A stretch of DNA of 19,569 nt from DATLTV01 sp035533375 (GCA_035533375.1 DATLTV010000084.1:1-19569), one strand, 5' to 3'. Counted from the stretch's first letter, positions 1 to 7,339 are shown. A program made the numbers and translations. Notes: generated from the letters alone by a model not told the origin.

Positions 1-549
1 GATTGCTTTCATCGTTTCCGGCACGACGCCGCCATCCACCTCTATAATAGCATTCGGCGCGAAGTTCCTCAAAAATTTCGCCTTTTCAAGCGCAATAGGG
101 ATGATTTTCTGCCCTGCGGGTCCGGGATCGACCGCAAGCACCTGGAATCCGGAAAAAAACGGCAGGAGCGGCCAGAGTTCCGCGATCGCCGTATGCGGAT
201 TCGAGGCGAGCATGAGCGCGACCTTCTTTTTTGCCGCGTGCCGCGCAATCTCCCGCGCCATGTGCTTCGTGAGCGTTTCCGCATGCACAATGATGCGCTT
301 CGCGCCCGCTTTGATCCACTGCTCTATATAATGCTCCGGATGCTCGACCATCAAATGCACTTCGAGGTTTAACTTTGAATCAAGGCTCATCCACTCCGCC
401 GGATTCCGCCACGATTTGTGAAACGTGAAAATCCCGTCCGCGACGTCCACGTGCAGCCAGTCCCCTTTCTTCAGGAATGTCTCCGCCTTCGCAATTCGTC
501 CTGCCGCCGTTTTGAAATCGAGGCAATTGATAACGGGAATGATCTCCAT
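1..549 (-). CDS. rpe: Ribulose-phosphate 3-epimerase, 3' end cut by window edge
   Basis: Interconverts ribulose-5-phosphate and xylulose-5-phosphate in the cytosolic non-oxidative pentose phosphate pathway. The 183 visible codons read as a TIM-barrel epimerase. They begin MEIIPVINCLDF (family: IAPSILSADF), followed by WLHVDVADG (family: WIHVDVMDG, a metal/catalytic Asp strand), LEVHLMVEHPEHYIEQWIKAGA (metal His in HLM), and FQVLAVDPGPAGQK near the phosphate site. The second catalytic Asp appears as EVDGGV just before the window edge. About 35-40 C-terminal residues are missing. Some positions differ from the family (PVINC for PSILS, and no FVPN after the DG), so it is a divergent member. Start: ATG at 549, with TAGAAT six nt upstream and no clear SD. 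rpiB lies upstream on the same strand, separated by a palindromic repeat. Confidence 0.86.
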   Translation of the reverse strand, partial: MEIIPVINCLDFKTAAGRIAKAETFLKKGDWLHVDVADGIFTFHKSWRNPAEWMSLDSKLNLEVHLMVEHPEHYIEQWIKAGAKRIIVHAETLTKHMAREIARHAAKKKVALMLASNPHTAIAELWPLLPFFSGFQVLAVDPGPAGQKIIPIALEKAKFLRNFAPNAIIEVDGGVVPETMKAI

Positions 550-555
550 CCCCTT

Positions 556-561
556 ATTCTA
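556..561 (-). promoter_or_regulatory. -10 hexamer TAGAAT six nt before rpe ATG
   Basis: TAGAAT is followed by AAGGGG and then the ATG, so transcription would begin at or next to the start codon (leaderless). AAGGGG could also act as a weak SD if transcription starts further upstream. The same geometry recurs at other genes here. Confidence 0.5.
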
Positions 562-603
562 ACAAACCGGCTATTTTCCGCTCGCGCAAAAAAATGATGG
601 ACG

Positions 604-637
604 CTTACCGGCTAATTCGTGCGAATTAGCCGGTAAG
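604..637. repeat. Palindromic repeat, copy 1 (16-bp perfect arms)
   Basis: Left arm 604-619 and right arm 622-637 are perfect reverse complements around a 2-nt centre (TG). The core GGCTAATTCG / CGAATTAGCC is shared exactly with a second element at 12792-12831. The outer stem reads CTTACC here and CTTATG there, with matching changes on the other arm. The element lies between rpiB and rpe, 28 nt after the rpiB stop. On the minus strand a T-run follows about ten nt later, so a terminator role is possible but not classical. Confidence 0.85.
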
Positions 638-664
638 GAACGGATGCTGCGGGAAATCGCGCCC

Positions 665-1117
665 TTATGCCGAGCCATCCATGCCTCCTATCTCCTTGAG
701 CCGCCGCGAGTATTTTTCTTCTTTGCCGAACGGCGTCGAAAGGAAGACTTGCACGATCTTTTCGGCCGCTTCTTCTTCGAGAAAATCGGCGGCGAGCGCC
801 AAGACGTTCACGTCGTCGTCGTGCCGTGCCTGGTAGGCATGGTCGGGGGAAGAGGCAAGCGCCGCGCGTACGCCCGACACCTTGTTTGCCACAATGTCGA
901 CGCCAAAGCCCGATCCACAGATTACAATGCCGCGGCCGAGCGCGGGATCGCCCGCCACTTTTTCCGCAACCGGCCGCGCATAGAGCGGGAAGTCGTCATC
1001 GGGCACTTCCTGAAACGCGCCCATATCCTCGACTGCATACGCCTTGTCCGCCAAAAACTTTTTCAAATGTTCCTTTAATTTGAATCCGCGGTGGTCCGCG
1101 CCGATATAGATGATCAT
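665..1117 (-). CDS. rpiB: Ribose-5-phosphate isomerase B
   Basis: Interconverts ribose-5-phosphate and ribulose-5-phosphate in the cytosolic pentose phosphate pathway. The 150-residue length matches the RpiB/LacA/LacB family. It begins MIIYIGADHRGFKLKEHL, with the typical AxDHxGF loop. GIVICGSGFGVDIVANKVSGVRAAL at residues 63-87 is the phosphate/active-site loop, and Cys67 aligns with the catalytic Cys66 of E. coli RpiB. HDDDVNVLAL holds the conserved His/Asn stretch. It lies between gap and rpe on the same strand: 90 nt separate it from gap, and 115 nt containing a palindromic repeat separate it from rpe. No clear SD or close -10 box precedes the ATG at 1117; the start is chosen by family alignment. 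Confidence 0.95.
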   Translation of the reverse strand: MIIYIGADHRGFKLKEHLKKFLADKAYAVEDMGAFQEVPDDDFPLYARPVAEKVAGDPALGRGIVICGSGFGVDIVANKVSGVRAALASSPDHAYQARHDDDVNVLALAADFLEEEAAEKIVQVFLSTPFGKEEKYSRRLKEIGGMDGSA

Positions 1118-1207
1118 GCTGTTTGATGTGCCGGTTTATTTATCGGGATGTTTTCTCCGCTATTGAAAGATGCGAAGGTGTGACCGAATGAAATATTCGA
1201 TCTGAAG

Positions 1208-2242
1208 CTACGCAAGCTGTGCAACTTTCGCTACATGTTTCACGAGCGTCGAAACGTATCCCGCTTCGTTATCATACCAGGAGAGCACTTTTACGAGATC
1301 GCCATCGATCACTTTAATGAGATCGAGCGGCACAATCGCGCCGTACGGCTCGCCCACGATATCCGACGAAACCAACTGGTCATTCGTCACTTTTAAAATC
1401 CCCTGCCAGCGCGGCAAGGCGGCGGCATCGGTCAGGATCTTCCGGATTTCATCGACGGAAGTCTGCCGCTTCGCGAGCATTGTGGTATCCGATATCGATC
1501 CGGTGATATTCGGCACGCGGAAGGAAACGCCGTCGAATTTTCCTTTGAGTTCGGGGATTGCGCGAGCGATGGAGATCGCGGCGCCCGTCGTTTCGGGAAC
1601 GATGTTGTGCGCCGCGGCGCGGCCCTTCCTGAAATCATGGCCGCCGCGAATCGGAGCGTCCACAAGCGATTGCGTCGCCGTGTAGGCATGGACCGTGGAG
1701 AGCGCCGCTTTCACGATGCCGGGATTTTCCGCGAGTATGTCGATCACGGGCGAAGAGGAATTCGTGGTGCACGAGCCGTTCGAAGTGATGGAGCAGATTT
1801 TCAGGTTTTCCTCGTTCACGCCCATGAGCACGGTCCTGCCGTCGGGGCCGTCGTCGTCCTTCGCCGGCGCCGTGATCACGGCCCGTTTCGCGCCCGCGAC
1901 GATGTGCGCTTTCGCACCCGCGTACGAATCAAAGAATCCGGTAGATTCAACGGCAACATCGATCTGCATATCCTTCCACGGCAGTTTCGACGGATCTTTC
2001 TCCTGCAGAAATTTGATGGTCTTGCCATCCACGATGAGCGCGTTTTGCGCCTTGTCGAACGACACTTCTTTTTCATAGCGGCCATAAACCGAGTCGTACT
2101 TCAGGAGATACGCGAAATTTTCGACATCGCCCAGGTCGTTCACGACGACAATATCGAACTCCGGAATCTTCCCGAATGCCTGGCGGAAAAATAACCTTCC
2201 GATCCTCCCGAAACCGTTGATTGCGACACGTGATTGTTTCAT
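1208..2242 (-). CDS. gap: Glyceraldehyde-3-phosphate dehydrogenase, type I
   Basis: Oxidises and phosphorylates glyceraldehyde-3-phosphate to 1,3-bisphosphoglycerate with NAD in cytosolic glycolysis. The 344 residues open with VAINGFGRIGR, the Rossmann nucleotide loop. VVVNDLGD at residues 32-39 keeps the Asp that favours NAD over NADP. The active site SNGSCTTNSSSP gives catalytic Cys158; the second Cys of the usual SCTTNC is Ser here. His185 in LSTVHAYTATQ is the general base. The C-terminal WYDNEAGYV is canonical. The ATG at 2242 matches the family N-terminus and is preceded by TATAAT at six nt with no SD. rpiB and rpe follow downstream on the same strand, grouping carbon metabolism genes. 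Confidence 0.97.
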   Translation of the reverse strand: MKQSRVAINGFGRIGRLFFRQAFGKIPEFDIVVVNDLGDVENFAYLLKYDSVYGRYEKEVSFDKAQNALIVDGKTIKFLQEKDPSKLPWKDMQIDVAVESTGFFDSYAGAKAHIVAGAKRAVITAPAKDDDGPDGRTVLMGVNEENLKICSITSNGSCTTNSSSPVIDILAENPGIVKAALSTVHAYTATQSLVDAPIRGGHDFRKGRAAAHNIVPETTGAAISIARAIPELKGKFDGVSFRVPNITGSISDTTMLAKRQTSVDEIRKILTDAAALPRWQGILKVTNDQLVSSDIVGEPYGAIVPLDLIKVIDGDLVKVLSWYDNEAGYVSTLVKHVAKVAQLA

Positions 2243-2248
2243 ATGTTT

Positions 2249-2254
2249 ATTATA
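2249..2254 (-). promoter_or_regulatory. -10 hexamer TATAAT six nt before gap ATG (leaderless)
   Basis: A perfect consensus TATAAT is followed by AAACAT and then ATG. With the normal -10 to +1 distance, the transcript would start at the ATG. No convincing -35 hexamer sits at 16-18 nt spacing, and no SD is present. Confidence 0.65.
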
Positions 2255-2280
2255 CCTGATTATTTTTCATTTACTACCCG

Positions 2281-2793
2281 TTATTCGCCACTGATTGCTA
2301 CCGTATCCCCCGCCTTGATGCCGTATTTCGCGACCGTGCCCGCGTTCACTTCGAGCACTTTGTCCGTGCCGTCGGGAGAATTATAGATGGGCAGCTGCCA
2401 GATCGCGGTACCGGATGCCGGCGCAGGGACGTTTTCCGCCGCGCCAAGCACTATGTCCCCGCCAATCCAGATCATGTCGAGTGGAAATTTCATGCCGATC
2501 ATCCAGAAGTTCTGAATGCCTGGCTTCCCGAAAAGGAAAAGCATGCTGTCGTTTGTGCCGAGCGAAGCACGGTACGAAAGCCCGCGCGTGAGCTCGAGTG
2601 TCGTCGACGCGATCTCCACGTTGAATACTGCGCCGTCTACTTTGAGCTCCGGTCCCGCGACGGTGAGCGTTCCGCTTTTGAGCGGCGGGTTCGGCCGCAA
2701 CACGATCACGAAAAACGCGGCGAGAACGGTGATTCCCGCAACGATGACGACAAGGAGGATGGTGAACATTTTTTTATTATCGCGGACGCGCAT
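2281..2793 (-). CDS. DUF192 family protein, membrane anchored
   Basis: The function is unknown; the family is small, often exported, and forms a compact beta fold. Residues 9-33 (FTILLVVIVAGITVLAAFFV) are one hydrophobic segment acting as a signal anchor, with basic residues before it, so the C-terminal domain should be outside the membrane. Residues 55-168 carry the DUF192 hallmarks: STTLELTRGLSYR, the SMLFLFGKPG strand, NFWMIGMKFPLDMIWI (family FWMKNT..PLDILFI), and VLEVNAGTVAKYGIKAGD near the end. Start choice is open: ATG 2793 lies 11 nt after a TAGAAT box, while ATG 2769 has GATAAT exactly six nt before it, as for other leaderless genes here, and would begin directly at the membrane segment. 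The gene follows the RNA methyltransferase by 14 nt. Confidence 0.9.
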   Translation of the reverse strand: MRVRDNKKMFTILLVVIVAGITVLAAFFVIVLRPNPPLKSGTLTVAGPELKVDGAVFNVEIASTTLELTRGLSYRASLGTNDSMLFLFGKPGIQNFWMIGMKFPLDMIWIGGDIVLGAAENVPAPASGTAIWQLPIYNSPDGTDKVLEVNAGTVAKYGIKAGDTVAISGE

Positions 2794-2807
2794 ATATTTG
2801 CTTTATT

Positions 2808-3314
2808 CTACACCCGCTTCTCGGCGAGCGCGAACGCCACAATGCCAAACGCGACCGAAACATTCAGTGATTCTTTTCTGCCGTGCATCGGGATCTCGAG
2901 GATCTTGTCGGCGTGCCTCAGGACGGATTGCGGCAAGCCATTCACCTCGTTCCCGAAGACAAGCGCGACCCTTGATTCATTCTTCGTGATTCTTGATTCA
3001 TTGTACGGCACCGCCCCCTTCGCCTGCTCTATGGCAAAAATGCGATAACCGTCTTTTTTTAATTTCGCGATAACCGCCGCCGCCGACTTTGCTTTTTCCC
3101 ACGGCACGTACGCTTCCGCGCCAAGCGACACTTTTGCGAATTGGGGAATAAATTTTCCGAATCGATCGACGGGCGATGGCGTCACGCCGCAAAGATAGAG
3201 CTTCGAAATCCCCGCCGCGTCCGCGGTGCGGAAAATCGAGCCGACGTTATGCAAGCTGCGGATATTGTGGAGCACGACTATAATAGAAACGGACTCGTCG
3301 TTTATCCCGGCCAT
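2808..3314 (-). CDS. TrmH/SpoU-type RNA 2'-O-methyltransferase
   Basis: SPOUT-fold, SAM-dependent methyltransferase that should methylate a ribose in tRNA or rRNA; the exact target cannot be read. The 168 residues contain all three SpoU motifs. Motif 1 is LHNIRSLHNVGSIFRTADAAG with Asn23 and Arg29, motif 2 is VALVFGNEVNGL at residues 117-127, and motif 3 is IPMHGRKESLNVSVAFGIVAFAL at residues 141-163. No extra RNA-binding domain is present. The open frame extends further upstream, but the ATG at 3314 is the likely start: it is six nt after a perfect TATAAT, and the upstream extension is not family-like. An in-frame duplication gives NESRITKNESR at residues 105-115, in a loop just before motif 2. 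The DUF192 gene follows. Confidence 0.92.
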   Translation of the reverse strand: MAGINDESVSIIVVLHNIRSLHNVGSIFRTADAAGISKLYLCGVTPSPVDRFGKFIPQFAKVSLGAEAYVPWEKAKSAAAVIAKLKKDGYRIFAIEQAKGAVPYNESRITKNESRVALVFGNEVNGLPQSVLRHADKILEIPMHGRKESLNVSVAFGIVAFALAEKRV

Positions 3315-3320
3315 ACTATA

Positions 3321-3326
3321 ATTATA
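3321..3326 (-). promoter_or_regulatory. -10 hexamer TATAAT six nt before methyltransferase ATG
   Basis: TATAAT is followed by TATAGT and then ATG GCC, with no SD. This sets the start at 3314 and points to a leaderless transcript. Confidence 0.6.
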
Positions 3327-3367
3327 TAGCACGGACAACGGAAACTCGGGAGGCGGAATAAGCGGCA

Positions 3368-3397
3368 TTCGACGAAAGCGATTTAATCTGTTACCAT
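3368..3397 (+). promoter_or_regulatory. Promoter of the 75-aa membrane protein
   Basis: TTCGAC (3368-3373), an 18-nt spacer and TACCAT (3392-3397) preceded by TGT, resembling an extended -10. This would give a leader of about 30 nt that carries the GGGAGGGA ribosome binding site before the ATG at 3434, in contrast to the leaderless genes nearby. Confidence 0.4.
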
Positions 3398-3433
3398 GGT
3401 GAAAGTCAATTTGACTCGATCCGGGAGGGAATA

Positions 3434-3661
3434 ATGGCCTTGCTCGACGCGTTCGGAAACGCAATCTTCTTTTTCCGCTGGACATGGTTTGTGATTTTTC
3501 TTCTGTGCACGGCCTTAAGCCTTGCCGCATATCGCCGTGAGCACGGGGAACTGCGCCGCACGGGGAATCCCTCGCCTTCGGGAAGCCCCTTATATTGGGC
3601 GCCGACCGTCGCGTATCTCTCCTTCGTGTTCTTCATATTTTCGATAGCCAAAACTTTCTAA
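3434..3661 (+). CDS. Small hypothetical membrane protein (75 aa)
   Basis: I do not recognise a family. The sequence shows two hydrophobic segments, about residues 10-32 (AIFFFRWTWFVIFLLCTALSL) and 54-73 (APTVAYLSFVFFIFSIAKTF), joined by a basic, polar loop (YRREHGELRRTGNPSPSG). The loop charge suggests it is cytosolic with both ends outside. The ATG at 3434 has a strong SD (GGAGG, five nt away). The gene is alone between a divergent methyltransferase gene and a strong terminator, so it is a single-gene transcript. Clear translation and termination signals support it being real despite its size. Confidence 0.75.
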   Translation: MALLDAFGNAIFFFRWTWFVIFLLCTALSLAAYRREHGELRRTGNPSPSGSPLYWAPTVAYLSFVFFIFSIAKTF

Positions 3662-3690
3662 TCCCTCTCCCGAGGGATTTTTATTTTTTT
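3661..3690 (+). terminator. Rho-independent terminator of the 75-aa gene
   Basis: Stem ATCCCTC (3661-3667), loop TCCC, stem GAGGGAT (3672-3678), then a run of twelve nt nearly all T. It starts at the stop codon of the 75-aa protein. Confidence 0.9.
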
Positions 3691-3741
3691 AAGAATAGCG
3701 GAGAGGAAAACAATGCAGTTTTTTTATTCCCGGAAGCACGG

Positions 3742-3761
3742 ATCCCCGCCTTCGCGGGGAT
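3742..3761. repeat. GC hairpin repeat, copy A
   Basis: ATCCCCGC-CTTC-GCGGGGAT forms a perfect 8-bp stem with a 4-nt loop. A copy differing by one base lies at 12471-12490 in the opposite orientation. This resembles common short dispersed hairpin repeats in intergenic DNA. Confidence 0.75.
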
Positions 3762-3804
3762 AAAAAATAAATAAAATCTTTAGAAAGATTTTATTTATTT
3801 TTTA
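3761..3804. repeat. Long AT-only inverted repeat (21-bp arms)
   Basis: Arms 3761-3781 and 3784-3804 are perfect reverse complements around AG. The stem is almost all A and T except for one C/G pair near the loop. It directly abuts GC hairpin copy A and precedes the -10 box of the large lipase gene by 22 nt. It could mark a bidirectional terminator or a promoter-proximal structural element. Confidence 0.85.
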
Positions 3805-3826
3805 ATTTTATTTGATAAGTGGCAAG

Positions 3827-3832
3827 TATAAT
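3827..3832 (+). promoter_or_regulatory. -10 hexamer TATAAT seven nt before the lipase ATG
   Basis: TATAAT is followed by GGGCTGC and then ATG CAT ATA. This decides for the start at 3840 over an in-frame upstream ATG at 3819, which would lie upstream of the promoter. No -35 consensus was found. Confidence 0.6.
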
Positions 3833-3839
3833 GGGCTGC

Positions 3840-6800
3840 ATGCATATACGAATACAAAAAACCGTTTTCTTCTTCGCGGCCGCTATATGCGCGTTCCTGC
3901 CCCTCGCAAGCCATGCGGACAACTTCCTTTTCGCGGACACCTCGCCCGTGTTCAGCGGCGGCGCGGGATATTGGCCCGCGTTCAGCCCTTTTTCCATGGG
4001 AACGGCGGCGGAAACAGCGCCACACCCGTTCGTCATCTCGCGCATTAAGGTGGATCATAACGATTTTTCGATGAACAATCACGACGGCGCGGGATATATC
4101 AGCGCCTGGCTCTACGGCGCGGATGGCGCCACTCCTATCGCAAGCTCGACGAATTCGTTCTACAGCGAAGGCGCCGGGGGCGATCAATCATTCAACTTCG
4201 ATCCCGCGCCCATTCCGCAGGATTTCACCACAGAGATTGTCGCAAGCGGCGCGCAGGGTGGTTCGAGTTTCACGATCTACAATCTGCGTTTTTATGAACA
4301 CGCGCTTGGCATGGACACAAGCACGCTTTCGCAATACGAAGCCGACGGCGCAACGTCCATTTCCACAGGAGCAACTACGACTGGGGCAATCGTATTCGCC
4401 GCGGCGATCGATTCCTCTTCAACGGAACCGGCGGAATTGCAGGTGGAAGTGCGGCCGTCACTGCTCCCGTTCACGGGAACGCCCACGGCGACAAGCAGCG
4501 CCGTCGATGCAAGCGGCCGGACGGAAACGATGCCGATAAAACTTCGTCCCGGTTCCTACCACTGGCAAGCGCGCGCGGCGGACGTGGATGGAAACGTCTC
4601 TGCCTGGCAGCCATTTAACGAAACATCGAGTTCGGCCGATTTCACCGTCCTAAAACCCGACGGCGTCCGCGAACCGGTCGTGATCGTTCCGGGCATTATG
4701 GGATCGGTGCTCGACCGGGCTTCCGATGAAAAAGAAATCTGGCCGGATGCGAACGGCATGATCGCGTCTGTTTCGGACGGCTACCTCGACGCGCTCAACC
4801 TTTCTCCTTTGGGTGAAGAAATTCCCGGAAATGAAATGTACGCCGTAGACATCGTGCGCAAAGTGACGACCGCGATCCCCTTCGTCGAAAAAGATTTCTT
4901 TGGTCCGCTCGTCGATTCGTTCACGAACGCGGGGTATGTCGCAGGCCGGGATCTTTTCGTCGCGCCCTACGATTGGCGGCTCGATATCGCGAGTTCGGCG
5001 GATGCCGTGGGCGCTGTAATCGAACGCGCCGCTGCCGCATCGCCCGACGGTGAAGTGAATGTGATCGCACACAGCATGGGCGGGCTCGCGGTAAAACAAT
5101 ACCTCGCGGAAACGGCGGATACTTCGTTCGTCGATAAGCTCGTGCTCGCGGGAGTGCCGCAGCTCGGCGCCCCGGACATATTCAAAACGCTTGAGTATGG
5201 CGATAACCTTGGCTTCGGCGCGGGACCGATCCAGCTTTTGAACCCGCAAGAGATAAAATCTATCGCGCAAAATATGCCCGCTGCGTACGAACTGCTTCCT
5301 TCGCGCCGCTATATGGAAGTGAATGGCGGATACGTGACCGATCTGCGGAACGGCGTCGAATCCCCGCTTTCGTTCGACGCAACAAATGAACTCATGACCT
5401 CCGTCGCCACGGACACGCGAAACGGCGGCTTGCTCGCACGTGCGGATTCGTTTCACGCGGCGCTCGACGGCTCTCCTGTGAATGCACCGGCGGTATATAA
5501 TCTGGTCGGCTGCGAAAATCCGACGACAACCGGGTTCATCATCGGGAATCGTGGGACGGCGGAGATCCTGCGCGGCAACGGCGATGGCGACGTGCCCGTC
5601 GATTCCGCGATGAACCTCGCGAATGGTTACGAAAATTATTTCCTCCTGCACCCCGAAACCGGCATCGACCACACCGGTCTCATCGCGAACGATCAATCCA
5701 TCGTGCTTATCGACGCGATCATTGCGGACAAAACCTCCACTATATCGCTCGATTCTTCGGGAATATCGAGATCGACCGCAGATTGCTTCGGAGCGGCCGG
5801 ACAATTCGGCGAACCGACAACGATCGAGATCAGCACACACAGTCCTGTAGCGCTCAATGTGTACGATGCCGCGGGAAATCATACCGGCCCGAACGCGAGC
5901 GGCACGATAGATCTCCAAATCCCCGGAAGCTCATACGAAACCATCGGCGAAAACAGCTTCATCCTGGTTCCGGCGGACGACACATACCGCATTGAAACGG
6001 ACGGGCTTTCCGCTGGCGTGTTCACGCTTGAGGTAAAATGGTACGACGATGCGGTGCACCTGCTCCAGGACATACTCTATCCGCAAGTGCCTCTCGCTTC
6101 CACTTCGACGACCGCGACGGCCCTCATCTCGAACACGATGCCAACCTCGTCGCTTGCGCTCGACTCCGACGGCGATGGTACGACAGACACGACGATTGAG
6201 CCGGAAATTTTTTCCGCTTCTTCCTCTGACGGGCTTGATCCGCTCCCGATCGCTGATTCATTCCTTTCAATTAGCGCCCTCTCGGATCCTGACCCGGGCG
6301 CAACGACATCAACCGCTGTATCCTCTTCCGATACAAATTCAAGCTCCGATACATCAGTTACCGATACGTCTGCTCCATCCGATGCAAGTTCTACCGCTGG
6401 CACGCCGGTTACCGACGCCTCCGCTCCGTCGCCCCTGCCCGCACCAAGCGCAGGCGGCGCGGGTGGTGGAGGCGGCGGCGCGGGCTATGGCGTTTCACAA
6501 GCCGTGATTACCGGAAGCGCCGCGGGAAGCAGCACAAGCGAACCCGCTGCGATAAATTCTGTTGCGAATACAGCTTCTTCGTCGGTTGACGCGACAAGCA
6601 CGAATACGATGTCGAATATTGCAACAATTGACAGCGCAACCGATGCGCCCCGCGAAAAGAATGCCGCCCTCGCGATCAAAACAAAAATGCCACAGGCAAG
6701 CAGTAATGCGGACGCGACATCAAACGTCGCCTCCTCGGGCACGGAGGACGCAATGCCGGATGCTGAAATTTCAAGCACTACAACATCAAGTGTTGCTTCC

Positions 6801-6983
6801 TCGACCGCCGCGCCGCTCCTCGCCTCGGCGAACGCGACGCTCAGCGGAGCCGTCGATAAAAAGCTCGCGGAATTTCTCGCGCCTCTCGCCGCATTTCTCG
6901 CTGTCGCCTATGGCGCATCACGCGTCATCCCGCAAAGAAAAGACCGGGGTCGGAAAAACGAAGATGCTACACTTGAACCATGA
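3840..6983 (+). CDS. Large secreted LCAT-like alpha/beta hydrolase with C-terminal anchor
   Basis: Probable extracellular lipase/acyltransferase-like enzyme of 1047 residues; the substrate is unknown. Signal peptide: residues 1-26, MHIRIQ then FFFAAAICAFLPL and the ASHA cleavage site. An N-terminal beta-rich part is followed by a fibronectin-III-like stretch ending around GSYHWQARAADVDGNVSAW. From residue ~278 the hydrolase domain begins with VVIVPGIMGSVLDR, the LCAT-family oxyanion strand. Ser412 lies in VIAHSMGG (nucleophile elbow), Asp582/Asp584 in GNGDGDVP, and His611 in IDHTG, giving a full Ser-Asp-His set. DSDGDG at residue 775 looks like a calcium-binding loop. A long Ser/Thr/Ala/Asp-rich linker with a Gly run follows, then one hydrophobic segment near residues 1010-1030 and a basic tail, suggesting a cell-surface anchor. 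The 3' end overlaps the next gene (ATGA). Confidence 0.88.
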   Translation: MHIRIQKTVFFFAAAICAFLPLASHADNFLFADTSPVFSGGAGYWPAFSPFSMGTAAETAPHPFVISRIKVDHNDFSMNNHDGAGYISAWLYGADGATPIASSTNSFYSEGAGGDQSFNFDPAPIPQDFTTEIVASGAQGGSSFTIYNLRFYEHALGMDTSTLSQYEADGATSISTGATTTGAIVFAAAIDSSSTEPAELQVEVRPSLLPFTGTPTATSSAVDASGRTETMPIKLRPGSYHWQARAADVDGNVSAWQPFNETSSSADFTVLKPDGVREPVVIVPGIMGSVLDRASDEKEIWPDANGMIASVSDGYLDALNLSPLGEEIPGNEMYAVDIVRKVTTAIPFVEKDFFGPLVDSFTNAGYVAGRDLFVAPYDWRLDIASSADAVGAVIERAAAASPDGEVNVIAHSMGGLAVKQYLAETADTSFVDKLVLAGVPQLGAPDIFKTLEYGDNLGFGAGPIQLLNPQEIKSIAQNMPAAYELLPSRRYMEVNGGYVTDLRNGVESPLSFDATNELMTSVATDTRNGGLLARADSFHAALDGSPVNAPAVYNLVGCENPTTTGFIIGNRGTAEILRGNGDGDVPVDSAMNLANGYENYFLLHPETGIDHTGLIANDQSIVLIDAIIADKTSTISLDSSGISRSTADCFGAAGQFGEPTTIEISTHSPVALNVYDAAGNHTGPNASGTIDLQIPGSSYETIGENSFILVPADDTYRIETDGLSAGVFTLEVKWYDDAVHLLQDILYPQVPLASTSTTATALISNTMPTSSLALDSDGDGTTDTTIEPEIFSASSSDGLDPLPIADSFLSISALSDPDPGATTSTAVSSSDTNSSSDTSVTDTSAPSDASSTAGTPVTDASAPSPLPAPSAGGAGGGGGGAGYGVSQAVITGSAAGSSTSEPAAINSVANTASSSVDATSTNTMSNIATIDSATDAPREKNAALAIKTKMPQASSNADATSNVASSGTEDAMPDAEISSTTTSSVASSTAAPLLASANATLSGAVDKKLAEFLAPLAAFLAVAYGASRVIPQRKDRGRKNEDATLEP
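6968..6973 (+). promoter_or_regulatory. -10-like hexamer TACACT six nt before ATG 6980
   Basis: TACACT, then TGAACC, then ATG. It lies inside the end of the lipase gene. It fits the recurring leaderless geometry but is weaker than TATAAT, and translational coupling from the ATGA overlap is an alternative. Confidence 0.35.
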
Positions 6984-7330
6984 ACAAGAAAGTCCTTTGG
7001 CTTATCGAGGGTATCGTTTCCGGCTTCGTCGTCTTCTGGAGCGGGTGGCTCTTCTCGCCCGACCATCTTTTCGGCACGGAAGGCATTTTCTTGTTTGGAT
7101 GGTTTTCTTCTCTGCTTCCCATCGGCACTGCCGGATCGCTTATCGCCTGCTATGCACTGCTCATTTTTTTTCCGTTTTTCGTTTATTGGCTTGGCCGGCG
7201 CGCAAAGAAAAAAGATGCGTCGTTCCCCGTGCCGGCCTTCTTCTTTTTTCTTCTCGGCTTTCTCGCCGCCGCGATCGCGCTTATCTTCGCGGTTGCCTGG
7301 GCCTTTTCCGGTTGGCAGGTCATACGGTAG
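6980..7330 (+). CDS. Hypothetical membrane protein (116 aa)
   Basis: No family recognised. Three hydrophobic segments are visible: residues ~6-27 (LWLIEGIVSGFVVFWSGWLF), ~38-71 (FLFGWFSSLLPIGTAGSLIA and on to FFPFFVYWL), and ~84-110 (VPAFFFFLLGFLAAAIALI). A basic cluster GRRAKKKD between the last two should face the cytosol. The start overlaps the lipase stop as ATGA, and thpR begins ten nt after the stop, so these three genes may be co-transcribed. Coupling to the surface lipase gene hints at an envelope role, but nothing in the sequence defines it. Confidence 0.75.
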   Translation: MNKKVLWLIEGIVSGFVVFWSGWLFSPDHLFGTEGIFLFGWFSSLLPIGTAGSLIACYALLIFFPFFVYWLGRRAKKKDASFPVPAFFFFLLGFLAAAIALIFAVAWAFSGWQVIR

Positions 7331-7333
7331 AAT
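7328..7333 (+). promoter_or_regulatory. -10 hexamer TAGAAT six nt before thpR ATG
   Basis: TAGAAT, then GACGGG, then ATG. Its TAG is also the stop codon of the preceding gene. It fits the leaderless pattern. Confidence 0.45.
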
Positions 7334-7339
7334 GACGGG

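Noticed and set aside
2808..3530. Upstream extension of the methyltransferase to ATG 3530
   Set aside because: It would overlap the divergent 75-aa gene, reads as basic low-complexity sequence, and bypasses the TATAAT six nt before ATG 3314.
4650..5918. 422-codon minus-strand open frame inside the lipase gene
   Set aside because: It is antisense to well-supported lipase motifs, is Arg/His/Asp-rich with no recognisable domain, and has no SD or promoter. It is a mirror frame of GC-rich coding DNA.
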